Below are positions 12,299 to 22,389 of a DNA stretch of 35,130 bases, in pieces. The first letter of the stretch is position 1. Each line of letters opens with the position of its first letter. The translations under genes were made by a program, and so were the position numbers. The stretch comes from a virus. The notes beneath the pieces were generated by a model that was given only the letters and a program-made list of their open reading frames with translations, made no database searches and was not told the DNA's origin. The stretch lies in the IMG/VR virus record IMGVR_UViG_3300046008_000877, positions 1 to 35,130 of that record, one strand, 5' to 3'.

Positions 12299-15200
12299 AT
12301 GTACATTCACAAACCGTGGAAGACATTCTTCGCGCCAACTGTCATAAAGTATGAAGCACCAACTGCTAATGACTACCAATATGACGTACCTACTGTCTGG
12401 CTGAACAAAACTACTGATATTTGCTATCTGCTGGTGGACAACTCTATGGGTGCTGCCATCTGGGTTAGCCGAGAGAATAGCAATGGTGGCGACTCTGTGT
12501 GGGTGTTGTATGGCCAGAATGCGTGTTATCTTGCTGGAAATGTGGGCATTGCTACTCCTGACCCAAGCCAAACTCTTACAATCGCTGGAACTATTGGTGG
12601 TGGTGAGCATGGAACAGAGTTCACTGTAGATATGAATGGTAGTGTGATTTGCGGAGACGTGAATAATCAGATCATATCTAATGCTGCGTCTTTCACTGGA
12701 ACTGTGAATGCAGATGATGGCTTCTTGGTTGGAAATGACGCTACAAGTGGCAATGTGTTGAAAGCTGATGGAATTTCATTCAAATCTAGTGCTCTCACCA
12801 AAAGTGATGTGGGCCTTGATAATGTTGACAATGTAAGTGATGCTAACAAAATCATATCTAACCTAACTGCAAGTGCTCTTGCTGCAAAGGCTGACTTGGT
12901 AAGTGGCAAAGTTCCAGCAACTCAACTCCCTGCTAGTGCATTAATGGAACTTGGAAATGACTCTACCAATGCCTATTGGGGTGATAAGGGCAAAATTGCT
13001 TATGACCACTCCCTTGTTGTAGTTGGAAACCCTCATGCTGTTACAAAGAGTGATGTTGGTCTGGCTAATGTTGACAACACCAGCGACACCGCCAAACCAA
13101 TCTCCAGTGCTGTCTCCCTAGCCTTGACTACCAAAGCTGATCTCGTGACTGGCAAAGTCCCTGCTGAGCAACTCCCTCCAATGTCTTATTCTGTTGTTGA
13201 CTATGCAAATCGTGCTGCTTTCCCTGATCCGGGCGATAGCAATACCTACTATGTAGCGCTTGACACTATGTATGTCTACTTGTGGGGTGGAGATGGAGTT
13301 GGCTATGTGATGATAACTGGATCGCTTGTGATAGCTGATAACGCTGTGACAATGGTTAAGATCCAAGATATCGACACAAACACTGTGATTGGGCGGATAG
13401 ATAGTGGAATTGGAAACCCAAAGGCGCTGAGTGCCAGTGAACTGCGGGCTATTATTGGCACTGTTGGTATAGCAACTGACGCTATCTGGGATGCCGCTGG
13501 GGATCTTGTGGTTGGCTCTGGTGCTGATGCGGCAGTGCGGCTTGCAAAGGGTTCAAGTGGCCAAGTGCTGACTGCTGGTGCTACCACGTTATCTTGGCAA
13601 ACACCAGCAACTGGTGGTGGAACTATAACTGATGTAACCGGCACTAGCCCTGTGGTCTCTAGTGGTGGTACAACTCCTGCCATATCTATGCCTGCTGCAA
13701 CTGCAAGTGCTCCTGGCCATGCAACTGCGGCGCAGATAACTAAACTTGATGGGATTGAGCCAGGTGCTAACGACTACACCCATCCAGGTGGTGATGGCTA
13801 TCTGCATGTCCCCGCAACTGCTGGTGCTTCAAATGGCCAAGCTCTGCTTGTTGACACACCTGGAGCTGCTGCTGTGTGGGGAACTATCTCATCAAGTGGT
13901 GCTGTGAGTGTTGCTGACACCTCATCTATCGATCTGACTCTGAGTGGAAGCCAAATATCTGGCGTAGTGCTGCCTGCTGGAGTGAATCATGACAGTTTGT
14001 CAAATTATAGTGCTAACAAACATATAGATCATTCGGCTGTAAGTGTGATTGCCGGAACGGGGATGAGTGGAGGTGGAACACTAACTGAATCTCGCACACT
14101 GAATTGCACTGTAGTTGGCTATTCTGCTGCAACTGCTAGAAGTGATATGATTGCTGCGAGTATTGCTGATGGTGACACTACCCACGCCCCTGATGGCAAT
14201 TCTGTGTTTGACGCTCTTGCGCTTAAAGCTAACCTCGTCAGCCCAACTTTCACTGGCACAGTGTTGTGCGCTGCTATAACCGCAAGTGGCATTCTGACTG
14301 CTGCGACGATAAAAACTGGCTCGCTGAACACTACTTATGTCCCCTACTACGATTCCACTAATGGCCTGTCAAATAGCATAATCCGCAGTGTAGCTTCTGT
14401 AATTGGCATAGGCATATCTCCAACTAAAGCATTTTTGCATCTTGCGGCTGCAACTGCGGCTAATGCCAACTTGAAGTTTGAGCCTGCTGGTGTTGAACCA
14501 ACTAGTGCTGATGTTGGTAGTTTGTGGTTCTATGTCGATGGTGGAGGGATTCCATATCTGAAGTTCAAAAAAACTAGCTCTGTCACAGTTGACCTACTTG
14601 CCATGTCTGGCACATCACAGTGGACAACAAGTGGAAATAATATCTGGTTTGGCACTGCTACTGTGGGAAGTGTTGGAGTTGGGATTTCTGCTCCTAGTGC
14701 ACGGTTGCATGTGTATGGAACTAATGCTTCTGGGCTTGCGAGCGGTCGGTTTGAGAATACATCAACTACTGGTTATTGCGAGGTTAGAGTAAAATCTGGA
14801 ACAAATGATCTATATTTTGGTGCTTGTAGTCCTGGATACACAGGTACTGGATTTGAATCTGGATCGTGGATATGGAATACTGGGGCAGGAAAACTATCTT
14901 TTGGTACAAACAATACTGAGTGCTTTAACATAAATAGCAACAACGTGCTATATGTGTCAACTCCAACTAATCGTTACCACCAGATCTATAAAACACAATC
15001 TAGTGTGGATCTGACTGTGCCAACAACTAATACTTGCTTCTCTCCTGCGCTTACAGGTGGAACTGGCCAAGGAGTTGGCTGGATGCTGCCAATTGTCCCG
15101 CAGGTGTTTTGTGGAACTATTTGCAATGTAGTGCCTACAATAAGTGGGTCGATGTGGTATGCTACAATTCACTCTAAGGTGCTAAACACTGGAGGAATTG

Positions 15201-16033
15201 GACTTCAGACAACTTCAGGTAGTTATAACTCTGCAATAACCAGTCACATTGGCTTGGTGCATGAAGTTGAGAACAAAGGTGGAAAAAGTGGTGATTGTAG
15301 TGCAGTTTTCCATCAAGTATATATGCACGGCCATCTTGCAAATGAAAGTAGCGAATCAACTTCAATTTATTATAGCCATGTCATAGGTGGTTTTCCTGGA
15401 GTTGAGGGAAATGATGGGCTTGGAGCATACTACACCTCTGTCTTTGAGGGCCATCAGTACTATATGAATGGTGGTAGTAACACTCGGGGGTGCAAAGGTT
15501 GGTGGCACTTGCTGTATATCAGCAATAATTTCGCTACTGGTGGATTATCTGCTGGAAATTGGAAATCCTATGATTATATAAGTGCAATACATGGTGTAGA
15601 TGTTGCTACTTTTGGTGCAGCAGCTATGAGTGGATATGATATTATGTATGCCGATACTTTTTTAAGGGCTGCTGGAAAATGGCATACTGTCTTTGGTGGT
15701 GGAGTAGCTAGTTATGAAGATGCAACTACTTTTCAGTTAACCTTAGATGTATGTGGAATAGATCTTTGTACTAATGTATTATATTCTTATGCAACTGTAC
15801 CAGCCCTTAAAATATCAGATGCCACATATATAGACTTAAATGGAAAATTTCCTTATACAGGTACCTGTAAAATTGGATCTGTTTCAAATGGAATTCATAT
15901 GACTATAATGGGTACAAGTGGTACAGCAGTAACTGCATTTGGTATAAATAGTTCTGCCACATATCTACGAATAAATAATGTTTTGTATGGATTATCTGTT
16001 GATACTAATGGATTTGTAAAAGCTACTTCATAA
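12299..16033 (+). CDS. large tail fibre / adhesin (1244 aa)
   Basis: This is a Ser/Thr/Gly/Asn-rich protein of fibre type. Two copies of a tail-fibre repeat, TKSDVGLDNVDNVSD and TKSDVGLANVDNTSD (about residues 166 and 250), are followed by the module ITKLDGIEPGANDYTHPG with GDGYLHVPATAG. Motifs of the form VGIGISxPxxxLxV recur (for example VGVGISAPSARLHVYG). It probably forms trimers and binds the host surface. The ribosome binding site AAAGAGG comes from palindrome copy 9. From about 15500 on the DNA becomes visibly richer in A/T than the first 3 kb, suggesting a recombined C-terminal receptor-binding part. Confidence 0.85.
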   Translation: MYIHKPWKTFFAPTVIKYEAPTANDYQYDVPTVWLNKTTDICYLLVDNSMGAAIWVSRENSNGGDSVWVLYGQNACYLAGNVGIATPDPSQTLTIAGTIGGGEHGTEFTVDMNGSVICGDVNNQIISNAASFTGTVNADDGFLVGNDATSGNVLKADGISFKSSALTKSDVGLDNVDNVSDANKIISNLTASALAAKADLVSGKVPATQLPASALMELGNDSTNAYWGDKGKIAYDHSLVVVGNPHAVTKSDVGLANVDNTSDTAKPISSAVSLALTTKADLVTGKVPAEQLPPMSYSVVDYANRAAFPDPGDSNTYYVALDTMYVYLWGGDGVGYVMITGSLVIADNAVTMVKIQDIDTNTVIGRIDSGIGNPKALSASELRAIIGTVGIATDAIWDAAGDLVVGSGADAAVRLAKGSSGQVLTAGATTLSWQTPATGGGTITDVTGTSPVVSSGGTTPAISMPAATASAPGHATAAQITKLDGIEPGANDYTHPGGDGYLHVPATAGASNGQALLVDTPGAAAVWGTISSSGAVSVADTSSIDLTLSGSQISGVVLPAGVNHDSLSNYSANKHIDHSAVSVIAGTGMSGGGTLTESRTLNCTVVGYSAATARSDMIAASIADGDTTHAPDGNSVFDALALKANLVSPTFTGTVLCAAITASGILTAATIKTGSLNTTYVPYYDSTNGLSNSIIRSVASVIGIGISPTKAFLHLAAATAANANLKFEPAGVEPTSADVGSLWFYVDGGGIPYLKFKKTSSVTVDLLAMSGTSQWTTSGNNIWFGTATVGSVGVGISAPSARLHVYGTNASGLASGRFENTSTTGYCEVRVKSGTNDLYFGACSPGYTGTGFESGSWIWNTGAGKLSFGTNNTECFNINSNNVLYVSTPTNRYHQIYKTQSSVDLTVPTTNTCFSPALTGGTGQGVGWMLPIVPQVFCGTICNVVPTISGSMWYATIHSKVLNTGGIGLQTTSGSYNSAITSHIGLVHEVENKGGKSGDCSAVFHQVYMHGHLANESSESTSIYYSHVIGGFPGVEGNDGLGAYYTSVFEGHQYYMNGGSNTRGCKGWWHLLYISNNFATGGLSAGNWKSYDYISAIHGVDVATFGAAAMSGYDIMYADTFLRAAGKWHTVFGGGVASYEDATTFQLTLDVCGIDLCTNVLYSYATVPALKISDATYIDLNGKFPYTGTCKIGSVSNGIHMTIMGTSGTAVTAFGINSSATYLRINNVLYGLSVDTNGFVKATS

Positions 16034-16054
16034 TAACTAAAGGAGAAGTGAAAA

Positions 16055-16348
16055 ATGGAAATTAATGTAAATCAGCCTATTATCGACCTGGATGGAAAAG
16101 AGCTTGTTGAAGATGGAAAAACAATAACTGTTGGCTTGGTGATATTCCGATCACTATTGGGCGCTTATCAAGATGAGCAAAATCTGAGTGGAGAAGAAAA
16201 GTTTTCTCGTGGCGAGCTGGCAATGCGTGTGAAGAATGCTGAAAACTCGTTAACATTAAAAGCTGAAGACATCGTGCTGGTGAAGAAACTTGTAGCGAAG
16301 ATGTTTACAACTTTCATCGTCTGGCAAATGTGGAAAGTTTTAGATTGA
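16055..16348 (+). CDS. small phage protein next to fibre (97 aa)
   Basis: The product, MEINVNQPIIDLDGKELVED with GKTITVGLVIFRSLLGAYQD and a helical Lys-rich end, is of a kind often seen among phage structural genes: a short beta start (DLDGKxLxxxGKTITVG), then helices with LSGEEKFSRGELAMRV. Its function is unknown to me. A strong AAAGGAG box lies before the ATG and the next palindrome copy follows 12 nt after its stop. It may be a small chaperone or a structural accessory. Confidence 0.6.
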   Translation: MEINVNQPIIDLDGKELVEDGKTITVGLVIFRSLLGAYQDEQNLSGEEKFSRGELAMRVKNAENSLTLKAEDIVLVKKLVAKMFTTFIVWQMWKVLD

Positions 16349-16359
16349 TTTGTGAATGG

Positions 16360-16382
16360 CTATGTTCAAAAATTAAACAAAG
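16360..16382 (+). repeat. 23-bp start-associated palindrome, copy 10
   Basis: Gene-side arm AAACAAAG continues GG, nine bases before ATG 16392. The sequence is identical to copy 9 over all 23 bp. Confidence 0.9.
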
Positions 16383-16391
16383 GGCTTTGAA

Positions 16392-16787
16392 ATGAGTGAA
16401 CAATATCAAATACTACCAGTTAATGTTCCCTTGACCATATATCAAGGAGTGACATTTTACAAATTGTGGAATTTCTACTTGCCAACTGGTGAGGCTTTTC
16501 CATTCTTTGGCGAAGATGGCTATGCTGAGTGGACTGGCAGGAGTATGATAAAAAGTAACTATGATGACCAAAGCCCTTTGGTTTCACTAACAAGTGCAAA
16601 TGGTGGAGTTTTCTTTCAAGAAGCTAATGGCGTAGCGTCTTATGGAATGATAATATCTGCCGCTCAAGCATCTGCCCTCCCTTATGGCAACGCATATTAT
16701 GATATTGAGTTTGAGCGTCTTGCTGATGGCTGGGTGATAAGACCACAGCATGGCAAGGTAACTATCATGGCGGAGGTGACGAAATGA
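16392..16787 (+). CDS. fibre-associated beta-sandwich protein (131 aa)
   Basis: The segment VNVPLTIYQGVTFYKLWNFY, the Thr-Gly-Arg-Ser step and SLTSANGGVFF follow a pattern common in phage proteins encoded beside tail fibres (TIYQGxTF, then xWTGRSMIKS, then LTSANGG). These are probably beta-sandwich adaptors or fibre tips. The stop codon overlaps the ATG of the 1205-residue fibre (ATGA), so the two are translated together and likely assemble together. No enzymatic motif is seen. Confidence 0.65.
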   Translation: MSEQYQILPVNVPLTIYQGVTFYKLWNFYLPTGEAFPFFGEDGYAEWTGRSMIKSNYDDQSPLVSLTSANGGVFFQEANGVASYGMIISAAQASALPYGNAYYDIEFERLADGWVIRPQHGKVTIMAEVTK

Positions 16788-19700
16788 CAGACTTTATTAA
16801 TGCCTCTGGCCCTTTGGCAGATAGATACTTATATGATTCTGAAGATATTGGATTTACATATCTTGCTGTTGATACAGATGAAGTTTATGTTATAGTTGAA
16901 TCTGATATTGTTCCTGATGGAATGTTAGGAGAATGGCAACTACGAAACTTCTTTCGAGCTGCTTTCATTGAGGTTGGTGCTCAAGGTGAACCAGGGCCTG
17001 AAGGGCCAGCTGGTGAAGATGGAAATGTTATACAGATAAATGCTTCTGGATCTTACAACAATCGTTATCTCTACGACAGTGCCGATGTAGGCTTTAAGTA
17101 TCTCGCTGTTGATACTGATACTATTTATGAAATGTCAAGTGAAAGGGTTTGGGAAGAGAAAATAGTTTTTCGCACTGAATTTATCGAGCAGGGGCCTCAA
17201 GGTGAAATTGGTCCTCAAGGTGAAGTTGGCCCAAAGGGTGATAAGGGCGATACTGGGGATGCGGGATCTGGAATAAACTGGAAAGGTGCGTGGAGCAGTG
17301 CGGTTGAATATGTAGAATTTGACGCAGTTGAATTTATGGGAAGTTCATTTGTCGCTAATGGAACAAGCACAAATAGTATTCCATCATCGCTGGTTGATTG
17401 GTATATTTGGGTTTCAAAAGGTGACAAAGGTGACAAAGGTGACCAAGGCGAGCAGGGAATTCCAGGTGTAAGTGCTGGTCCTCCAACATCTTCTTGGTCT
17501 GCAATTCCAAATCATGTAAGATATCCAAGCGAACTTTTGGTGTACTCAAGTCTTGGCCAAAAGTCAAACTCTTTTCATGTGCACTCTAATGTTAGCCTGA
17601 GCGCAGATGGATTTATGTCTGCTGGAGATAAAAGCAAACTTGATGGTATTGCGAGTGGGGCACAGGTAAATGTTGGAACTAATCTTAGTTTAGGATTTGT
17701 CACTGGAACTACAAGACAAATATTATCATCTACTGGATCTGGAGTAACTATTCCAGAAGCTACTATAACTTCCAGTGGTATTACTGGTACTGCTGGTTTA
17801 ATGTCATCAATAGATAAAACAAAGCTTGCTGGAATTGATCCGCTGGCAAATAATTATGTTCATCCAAGCGGTGATGGTAATCTACATGTACCAGCCACTA
17901 GCACAAATAATGCTGGAAAAGTATTAACTGCTGGAAGTACTGCTGGATCTATTAGTTGGGTAGATGTTGTCAGTGGAGGTGATGGTGGAGATCTTAATCT
18001 TGAAACACTTAGAATATTTAATGTAAAAGATTTTGGTGCGGTTGGGAATGGAGTTGTTAATGATAGGGATGCAATCCGTAGAGCTATTTATGCTGCCAGT
18101 ATAGTTGGCGGTGGAACTATTATTTTCCCTCCTGGCACATATAAAGTAGATGGCCCTATATCATGGATAGCTAGTTGGGATAGAATAAATGGTGTTGAGA
18201 CTGAGCCTAATTTTTATAAGTGGGATGAATATCCACTAACTGCTTTAGATAATTTACATCTTGTTGGTATCGGAGCAGTAACGATAATTTGTGATATAGC
18301 TAATACAAAAATGCAAATTTTTTATCAGGTGTCTGTTCGAGAAGGATCTTCTTGGACTTTAAATAGAGCTACATGCGCTAAAAATCAATCTTTTACCAAT
18401 ATTATCTTTGATGGAAATATAGATCATATTGATAATACTACTTTAACTGAAGATGCACTTGTTACATTATCTCCAGTAGATGGGTTAAGAATTGAAAAAT
18501 GTACCTTTAAAAATGGTGGGGCTTATGGTCTTTCACTACAAAATAATTCAGATGTGGTAGGAAACGAGAAAAATAAGAATATAACTATAATAGATACTAT
18601 ATTTGAGAATAATGGAAGATTTTTGCCTATTAATGGTTTAGATGGATTTGATGGATTAGACATAAAATGTGGAAAGAATATAACTCTTATAAATTGTACA
18701 GCACAAAATAATATGAATTCTGGATTTGATATTAGAGGGGAAAATGTTTCATATATAAATTGTTGTGCTTATAATAATGGTGGAAGTGGATTTGATTTAA
18801 CTGCCAATATAACACCTGGTCTTCCATCATCATATAATATAATTGGAGGAGTCTCTTCTGGTAATGGTACTGGTGTTGGAGTAAATGGTAATTGTACAAT
18901 AGCAGATTATAGTGCTGCAACAAGAATGATTGCTTTCATTAGTGGTATGAGAATTTTAAATAGTGTGAGAACTTGGAGTACTACTGCTGTTCCTCCTCAA
19001 TGGATAAATGGTGATGGAATACTTTTTTATGGTGATAGAGATGCAGATGTAAACAAAAATACTTTTGTTACTTTTGAAAATTGTGAAATAGTTGGAAATG
19101 AAAGATATGGAGTTTGGATGCATTCGAGTAGTGTATCGACCTATAACCTAAGAATTACCACTATTGGTTCAGCAGTTTTTAATAATTGTATTATTGCAAA
19201 TAATGCAAGTACAGGTGTTTATATTGAATTTGGAAATGTCACTATTCATGGCGGAAAGATTTTTGGTAATGGTGCTTATGGTATCTGGGAATCTGTATAT
19301 GAAATAAAAAAGACTGTTTCAAAAACAATATATAGTGGAAATTTAGTAGTAGAAAATAATACTTATCAAGGTGAGGCAGATAAAAATATATTTCTTACCT
19401 CTGTTGCTGGTAGCTTGACAAATAGTGGTAGTATCACAGCAACAGTTGGAAAAGAAGTAAGAGATTATAATTACACAGCGCTTGATTATAATATCAAAAC
19501 AATAGCATCAGCTGCAACTATAACACTTCCTTATGGAGTTGATTTTTTCTGGATTACTGGAACTACTGCAATAAGTAACATAAATGGTGGCTATCATGGA
19601 AGAATAGTAACATTTGGATTTGCTGCTGATTGTCCTTTCGTGCATGGTGGAACTTATGGTAATACAAAGATATGGTTATTTGGCGCAGCAAATAAAACAT

Positions 19701-20401
19701 TTCCGGCTAAAACTTATATAACTTTTATATTCTATTCTACTTTTGGTTGGTATGAGATGCAAAATTCTAACATCTCAACAGCTGAGCAGACTGCATTTTT
19801 TGACACTGTTACAATGAATGGCTCAAGTGTTGGCATTGGTTTAGGAGCAGCGCCATCAACTAATTATGTGTTGGATACATATTATACAACTATTGATCAA
19901 TCTAAATCACTTTTTGGTGGAATAAGAACACAAGGTGAATTTGTAACTATAAATCCATACGCACTTAGAATGATTAGTGGATATGATGGTACTCGTGCTA
20001 CTATTCTTTATAATAGTCTTACTGATTTTGAACTAAAAATAACAGACACGAATAAAAAATATGACCAATTCAACGCACTTGCACCATTTAAAGTATCATT
20101 GCTTACTGGAAATGTAACCTTCGGCCACGAAGTATTTTTTAATAAAAATACAATTTATGCTAATACTTATGGAATAAAGATCAAAGATTCTGGTGGAAAC
20201 CAGGTTGATGTTCTTAAAGTAACAACATCAAACAATATCCACATTGGTATGGATCACTATAAAAGTGTTTATCTTGGCCATGGTGGTGGATATACAGGTG
20301 GATGTCCAGTTGTAATAAGAGCAAATAATGAAAATCTTAGAGTCTCTTTTATTGAGATTGATAATATAAAGTATCTGATTGGATTATATGATAATGGATA
20401 A
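16784..20401 (+). CDS. tail fibre/spike with collagen repeats and beta-helix (1205 aa)
   Basis: Domains in order: a duplicated N-terminal unit (residues 5-64 and 84-136; both hold INASG, RYLYDS and YLAVDTD); collagen-like Gly-X-Y runs (66-80, 137-161, 213-228); a carbohydrate-binding-like patch (WKGAWSSAVEYVEFDAVEF, 166-184); a module shared with the 1244-residue fibre (GDGNLHVPATS, near 363); then a pectate-lyase-3 type right-handed beta helix opening at LRIFNVKDFGAVGNG (409-423). Such spikes often degrade or bind surface polysaccharide. The start overlaps the previous gene. Base composition is very A/T-rich. Confidence 0.88.
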   Translation: MTDFINASGPLADRYLYDSEDIGFTYLAVDTDEVYVIVESDIVPDGMLGEWQLRNFFRAAFIEVGAQGEPGPEGPAGEDGNVIQINASGSYNNRYLYDSADVGFKYLAVDTDTIYEMSSERVWEEKIVFRTEFIEQGPQGEIGPQGEVGPKGDKGDTGDAGSGINWKGAWSSAVEYVEFDAVEFMGSSFVANGTSTNSIPSSLVDWYIWVSKGDKGDKGDQGEQGIPGVSAGPPTSSWSAIPNHVRYPSELLVYSSLGQKSNSFHVHSNVSLSADGFMSAGDKSKLDGIASGAQVNVGTNLSLGFVTGTTRQILSSTGSGVTIPEATITSSGITGTAGLMSSIDKTKLAGIDPLANNYVHPSGDGNLHVPATSTNNAGKVLTAGSTAGSISWVDVVSGGDGGDLNLETLRIFNVKDFGAVGNGVVNDRDAIRRAIYAASIVGGGTIIFPPGTYKVDGPISWIASWDRINGVETEPNFYKWDEYPLTALDNLHLVGIGAVTIICDIANTKMQIFYQVSVREGSSWTLNRATCAKNQSFTNIIFDGNIDHIDNTTLTEDALVTLSPVDGLRIEKCTFKNGGAYGLSLQNNSDVVGNEKNKNITIIDTIFENNGRFLPINGLDGFDGLDIKCGKNITLINCTAQNNMNSGFDIRGENVSYINCCAYNNGGSGFDLTANITPGLPSSYNIIGGVSSGNGTGVGVNGNCTIADYSAATRMIAFISGMRILNSVRTWSTTAVPPQWINGDGILFYGDRDADVNKNTFVTFENCEIVGNERYGVWMHSSSVSTYNLRITTIGSAVFNNCIIANNASTGVYIEFGNVTIHGGKIFGNGAYGIWESVYEIKKTVSKTIYSGNLVVENNTYQGEADKNIFLTSVAGSLTNSGSITATVGKEVRDYNYTALDYNIKTIASAATITLPYGVDFFWITGTTAISNINGGYHGRIVTFGFAADCPFVHGGTYGNTKIWLFGAANKTFPAKTYITFIFYSTFGWYEMQNSNISTAEQTAFFDTVTMNGSSVGIGLGAAPSTNYVLDTYYTTIDQSKSLFGGIRTQGEFVTINPYALRMISGYDGTRATILYNSLTDFELKITDTNKKYDQFNALAPFKVSLLTGNVTFGHEVFFNKNTIYANTYGIKIKDSGGNQVDVLKVTTSNNIHIGMDHYKSVYLGHGGGYTGGCPVVIRANNENLRVSFIEIDNIKYLIGLYDNG

Positions 20402-20405
20402 TATC

Positions 20406-20428
20406 CTATGTTCAAAAATTAAACATAG
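20406..20428 (+). repeat. 23-bp palindrome, copy 11 (perfect arms)
   Basis: Both arms are intact. The next start codon (ATG 20456) is 27 nt away and has its own GAAGGA box, so this copy does not form the ribosome binding site. Confidence 0.9.
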
Positions 20429-20455
20429 TCACGAACTGTGGCGAAGGAAAATGAA

Positions 20456-20797
20456 ATGGTTCCTTTAAAAGTTGCATACTCAACAAAAGGTGGAGATAGC
20501 ATATTTGCTATACAACAAAGTGATACTATCAACTCTCATGTGCTAGCTGCCAACGTCGCTAAAAGTGCCACTGTGCCTGTGGGGGCAGCTAGAGTAATTT
20601 TTACTGTTATTCCAAGTGGAGTTGATTTCTATGCTAAAATCACAACTGCTGGAACTGTTGCTGCGATTAATACAACTGATATAACTAATGGATCTGCAAG
20701 TGAGCCTAATCCATCTGTGAGAACTGTAATAGCTGGTCAGACTATAAGCATGATCTCTGCATCAGCATGTAAAATATATCTATCCTATTTTTCATGA
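20456..20797 (+). CDS. small beta-rich structural/fibre-associated protein (113 aa)
   Basis: I use ATG 20456 with GAAGGA eight bases upstream rather than GTG 20438. The product MVPLKVAYSTKGGDSIFAIQ, with SATVPVGAARVIFTVIP and ISMISASACKIYLSYFS, is beta-rich and small, like fibre-tip or decoration proteins. It lies between two large fibre genes and shares no visible repeat with them. The 108-residue protein at 22672 has a similar ending style. Function is inferred from position. Confidence 0.6.
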   Translation: MVPLKVAYSTKGGDSIFAIQQSDTINSHVLAANVAKSATVPVGAARVIFTVIPSGVDFYAKITTAGTVAAINTTDITNGSASEPNPSVRTVIAGQTISMISASACKIYLSYFS

Positions 20798-20810
20798 TTG
20801 GAGATCTGAG

Positions 20811-22076
20811 ATGAATCCTTTTAATTCTAGTACAATGAATTTAGTAGATCCAACATTTGAGACGGTTAAGTTAACTAATCTTACAGATGGTTACTTACCA
20901 AAGCACACGTCTGATGCAGTTGGATTGGCGAATAGTCCAATTTATACTAATGGAACTAATGTTGGAATTGGGGCGAATAGTCCAAGATCATTGATGGATA
21001 TTACAAGTGGATTAGCAAACACCGACGGGAACACATCCAACGGTATCAATGTTACTGCTCCAAACTTAGCCATGACCAGCTCAAATGTCAATTTGCAGAT
21101 CAACACAAATGATGCTCAGGCAGCAGATGTGGGTGGAAGTATCGGACTGGGTGGACTATATCGGACTACTGCAAGAGATAATATCACTTATGCGATAATT
21201 AAAGGAGCAAAGCTAAACGCAACAAACGCCACTTATAGCGGATATCTTGCTTTTGGAACCAGAAATCATGGGAATGAAATCGCTGAAAGAGCGCGTCTGG
21301 ATAATTTGGGAAAATTTGGAGTCGGAACGGCTACACCAGCATCAACGATTTCATCCAGCGGAAATCTTTCTGTTGGGGCAAATTATGCAGCGGTGGCCGC
21401 ACCGACTAATGGCGCTATCTTTGAGGGTAATGTTGGAGTTGGGACGAGTAGTCCAAATGCATCATTACAAGTTAAATCTGATACAAACAAAGAAATACAA
21501 ATTGGCACAACAACATCAAACTACACTACATCAACATATTTTACTGATTTAACTGCGACTTCATCATTGATAAACTTTTCAAGGCCGAGCGATGGAGTAT
21601 TTGTGAATTCAGTTTTTTCTTATAATGCTTCAACTTATTGTCATCTTGGATTAGCTGCGAGACATGATTTTGTGTTTGTCTGTGGGGAATTAGAACGACT
21701 TCGGTTGACAAGCGCAGGATTACTAAAAGTCGTTAGCTTGGCGGGTACAGGAAATCGTGCTGTTTACTCTGATGCAAGTGGAAACCTTACCAACAGTAGT
21801 TCTGACGAAAATCTGAAAACAAACATATCAAACCTAACTTATGGCCTGTCTCAGGTATTAGCCATGCGTCCAATATTCTATAATTGGATTAATCCTGTAC
21901 TTGGCGACCAAAGAGAAATAGGGTTTGTTGCACAAGAGATTGAAAAAATTATACCTGAAGTTGTTGGAATAAACTCAAATGGGATGAAATCTCTTGATTA
22001 CCCCAAACTCGTAGCAGTTATGGCGATGGCAATTCAAGAACTTAACGTAAAATTGGAGGCATACATTAATGGCTGA
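20811..22076 (+). CDS. tail fibre with C-terminal Peptidase S74 chaperone domain
   Basis: The 421-residue protein carries repeated NVGIGxxSPxxLxxI motifs (NVGIGANSPRSLMDITSG; VGVGTSSPNASLQVKSD) and ends in an intramolecular chaperone domain from about residue 330. That domain begins SSDENLKTNISNLTYGLSQV (Ser/Lys dyad region), followed by GFVAQEIEKIIPEVV and LDYPKLVAVMAMAIQEL. These are hallmarks of Peptidase S74 (endosialidase-type), which trimerises the fibre and cuts itself off. A GGAG box precedes the ATG. It may be the chaperone-bearing tip for a fibre of this locus. Confidence 0.88.
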   Translation: MNPFNSSTMNLVDPTFETVKLTNLTDGYLPKHTSDAVGLANSPIYTNGTNVGIGANSPRSLMDITSGLANTDGNTSNGINVTAPNLAMTSSNVNLQINTNDAQAADVGGSIGLGGLYRTTARDNITYAIIKGAKLNATNATYSGYLAFGTRNHGNEIAERARLDNLGKFGVGTATPASTISSSGNLSVGANYAAVAAPTNGAIFEGNVGVGTSSPNASLQVKSDTNKEIQIGTTTSNYTTSTYFTDLTATSSLINFSRPSDGVFVNSVFSYNASTYCHLGLAARHDFVFVCGELERLRLTSAGLLKVVSLAGTGNRAVYSDASGNLTNSSSDENLKTNISNLTYGLSQVLAMRPIFYNWINPVLGDQREIGFVAQEIEKIIPEVVGINSNGMKSLDYPKLVAVMAMAIQELNVKLEAYING

Positions 22077-22389
22077 TTATAAAGAATCAACAATATCAGG
22101 AACATCATGGCAACGGACAAACCAGATCGTTATCGTCAATCCTTCTGGTGGCACACCAACAGTAATCTACAACGAGGAAACAGCGTTCAACATTGGGACT
22201 ATGACAATCACGTCTCCTTGCGGTAATCTAACGGTGCCTTGTTCAGACATGACAGAGGAAATTCCGCTACTCAATCCTGTTGACGGATCATCTACAGGAC
22301 AAACAATGACTATGGGGCAACTGTACCAGGCTATTTATAGCCATTATATCGCCAAAGCGACTGAAAGGGATAATGCAAATGCACCCTGA
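22069..22389 (+). CDS. small fibre-associated protein (106 aa)
   Basis: The product, MADYKESTISGTSWQRTNQI with VIVNPSGGTPTVIYNEETAF, looks like a short beta domain and resembles phage proteins annotated as hypothetical near tail fibres. The start overlaps the last codons of the S74 fibre gene (ATGGCTGA), so it is translationally coupled and probably an accessory of that fibre. A GGAGG lies in the S74 gene 8 nt upstream. Confidence 0.6.
   Translation: MADYKESTISGTSWQRTNQIVIVNPSGGTPTVIYNEETAFNIGTMTITSPCGNLTVPCSDMTEEIPLLNPVDGSSTGQTMTMGQLYQAIYSHYIAKATERDNANAP

Noticed and set aside
12032-15365. Several minus-strand open frames opposite the large fibre gene
   Set aside because: They are low-complexity shadows of the fibre repeats without start signals.
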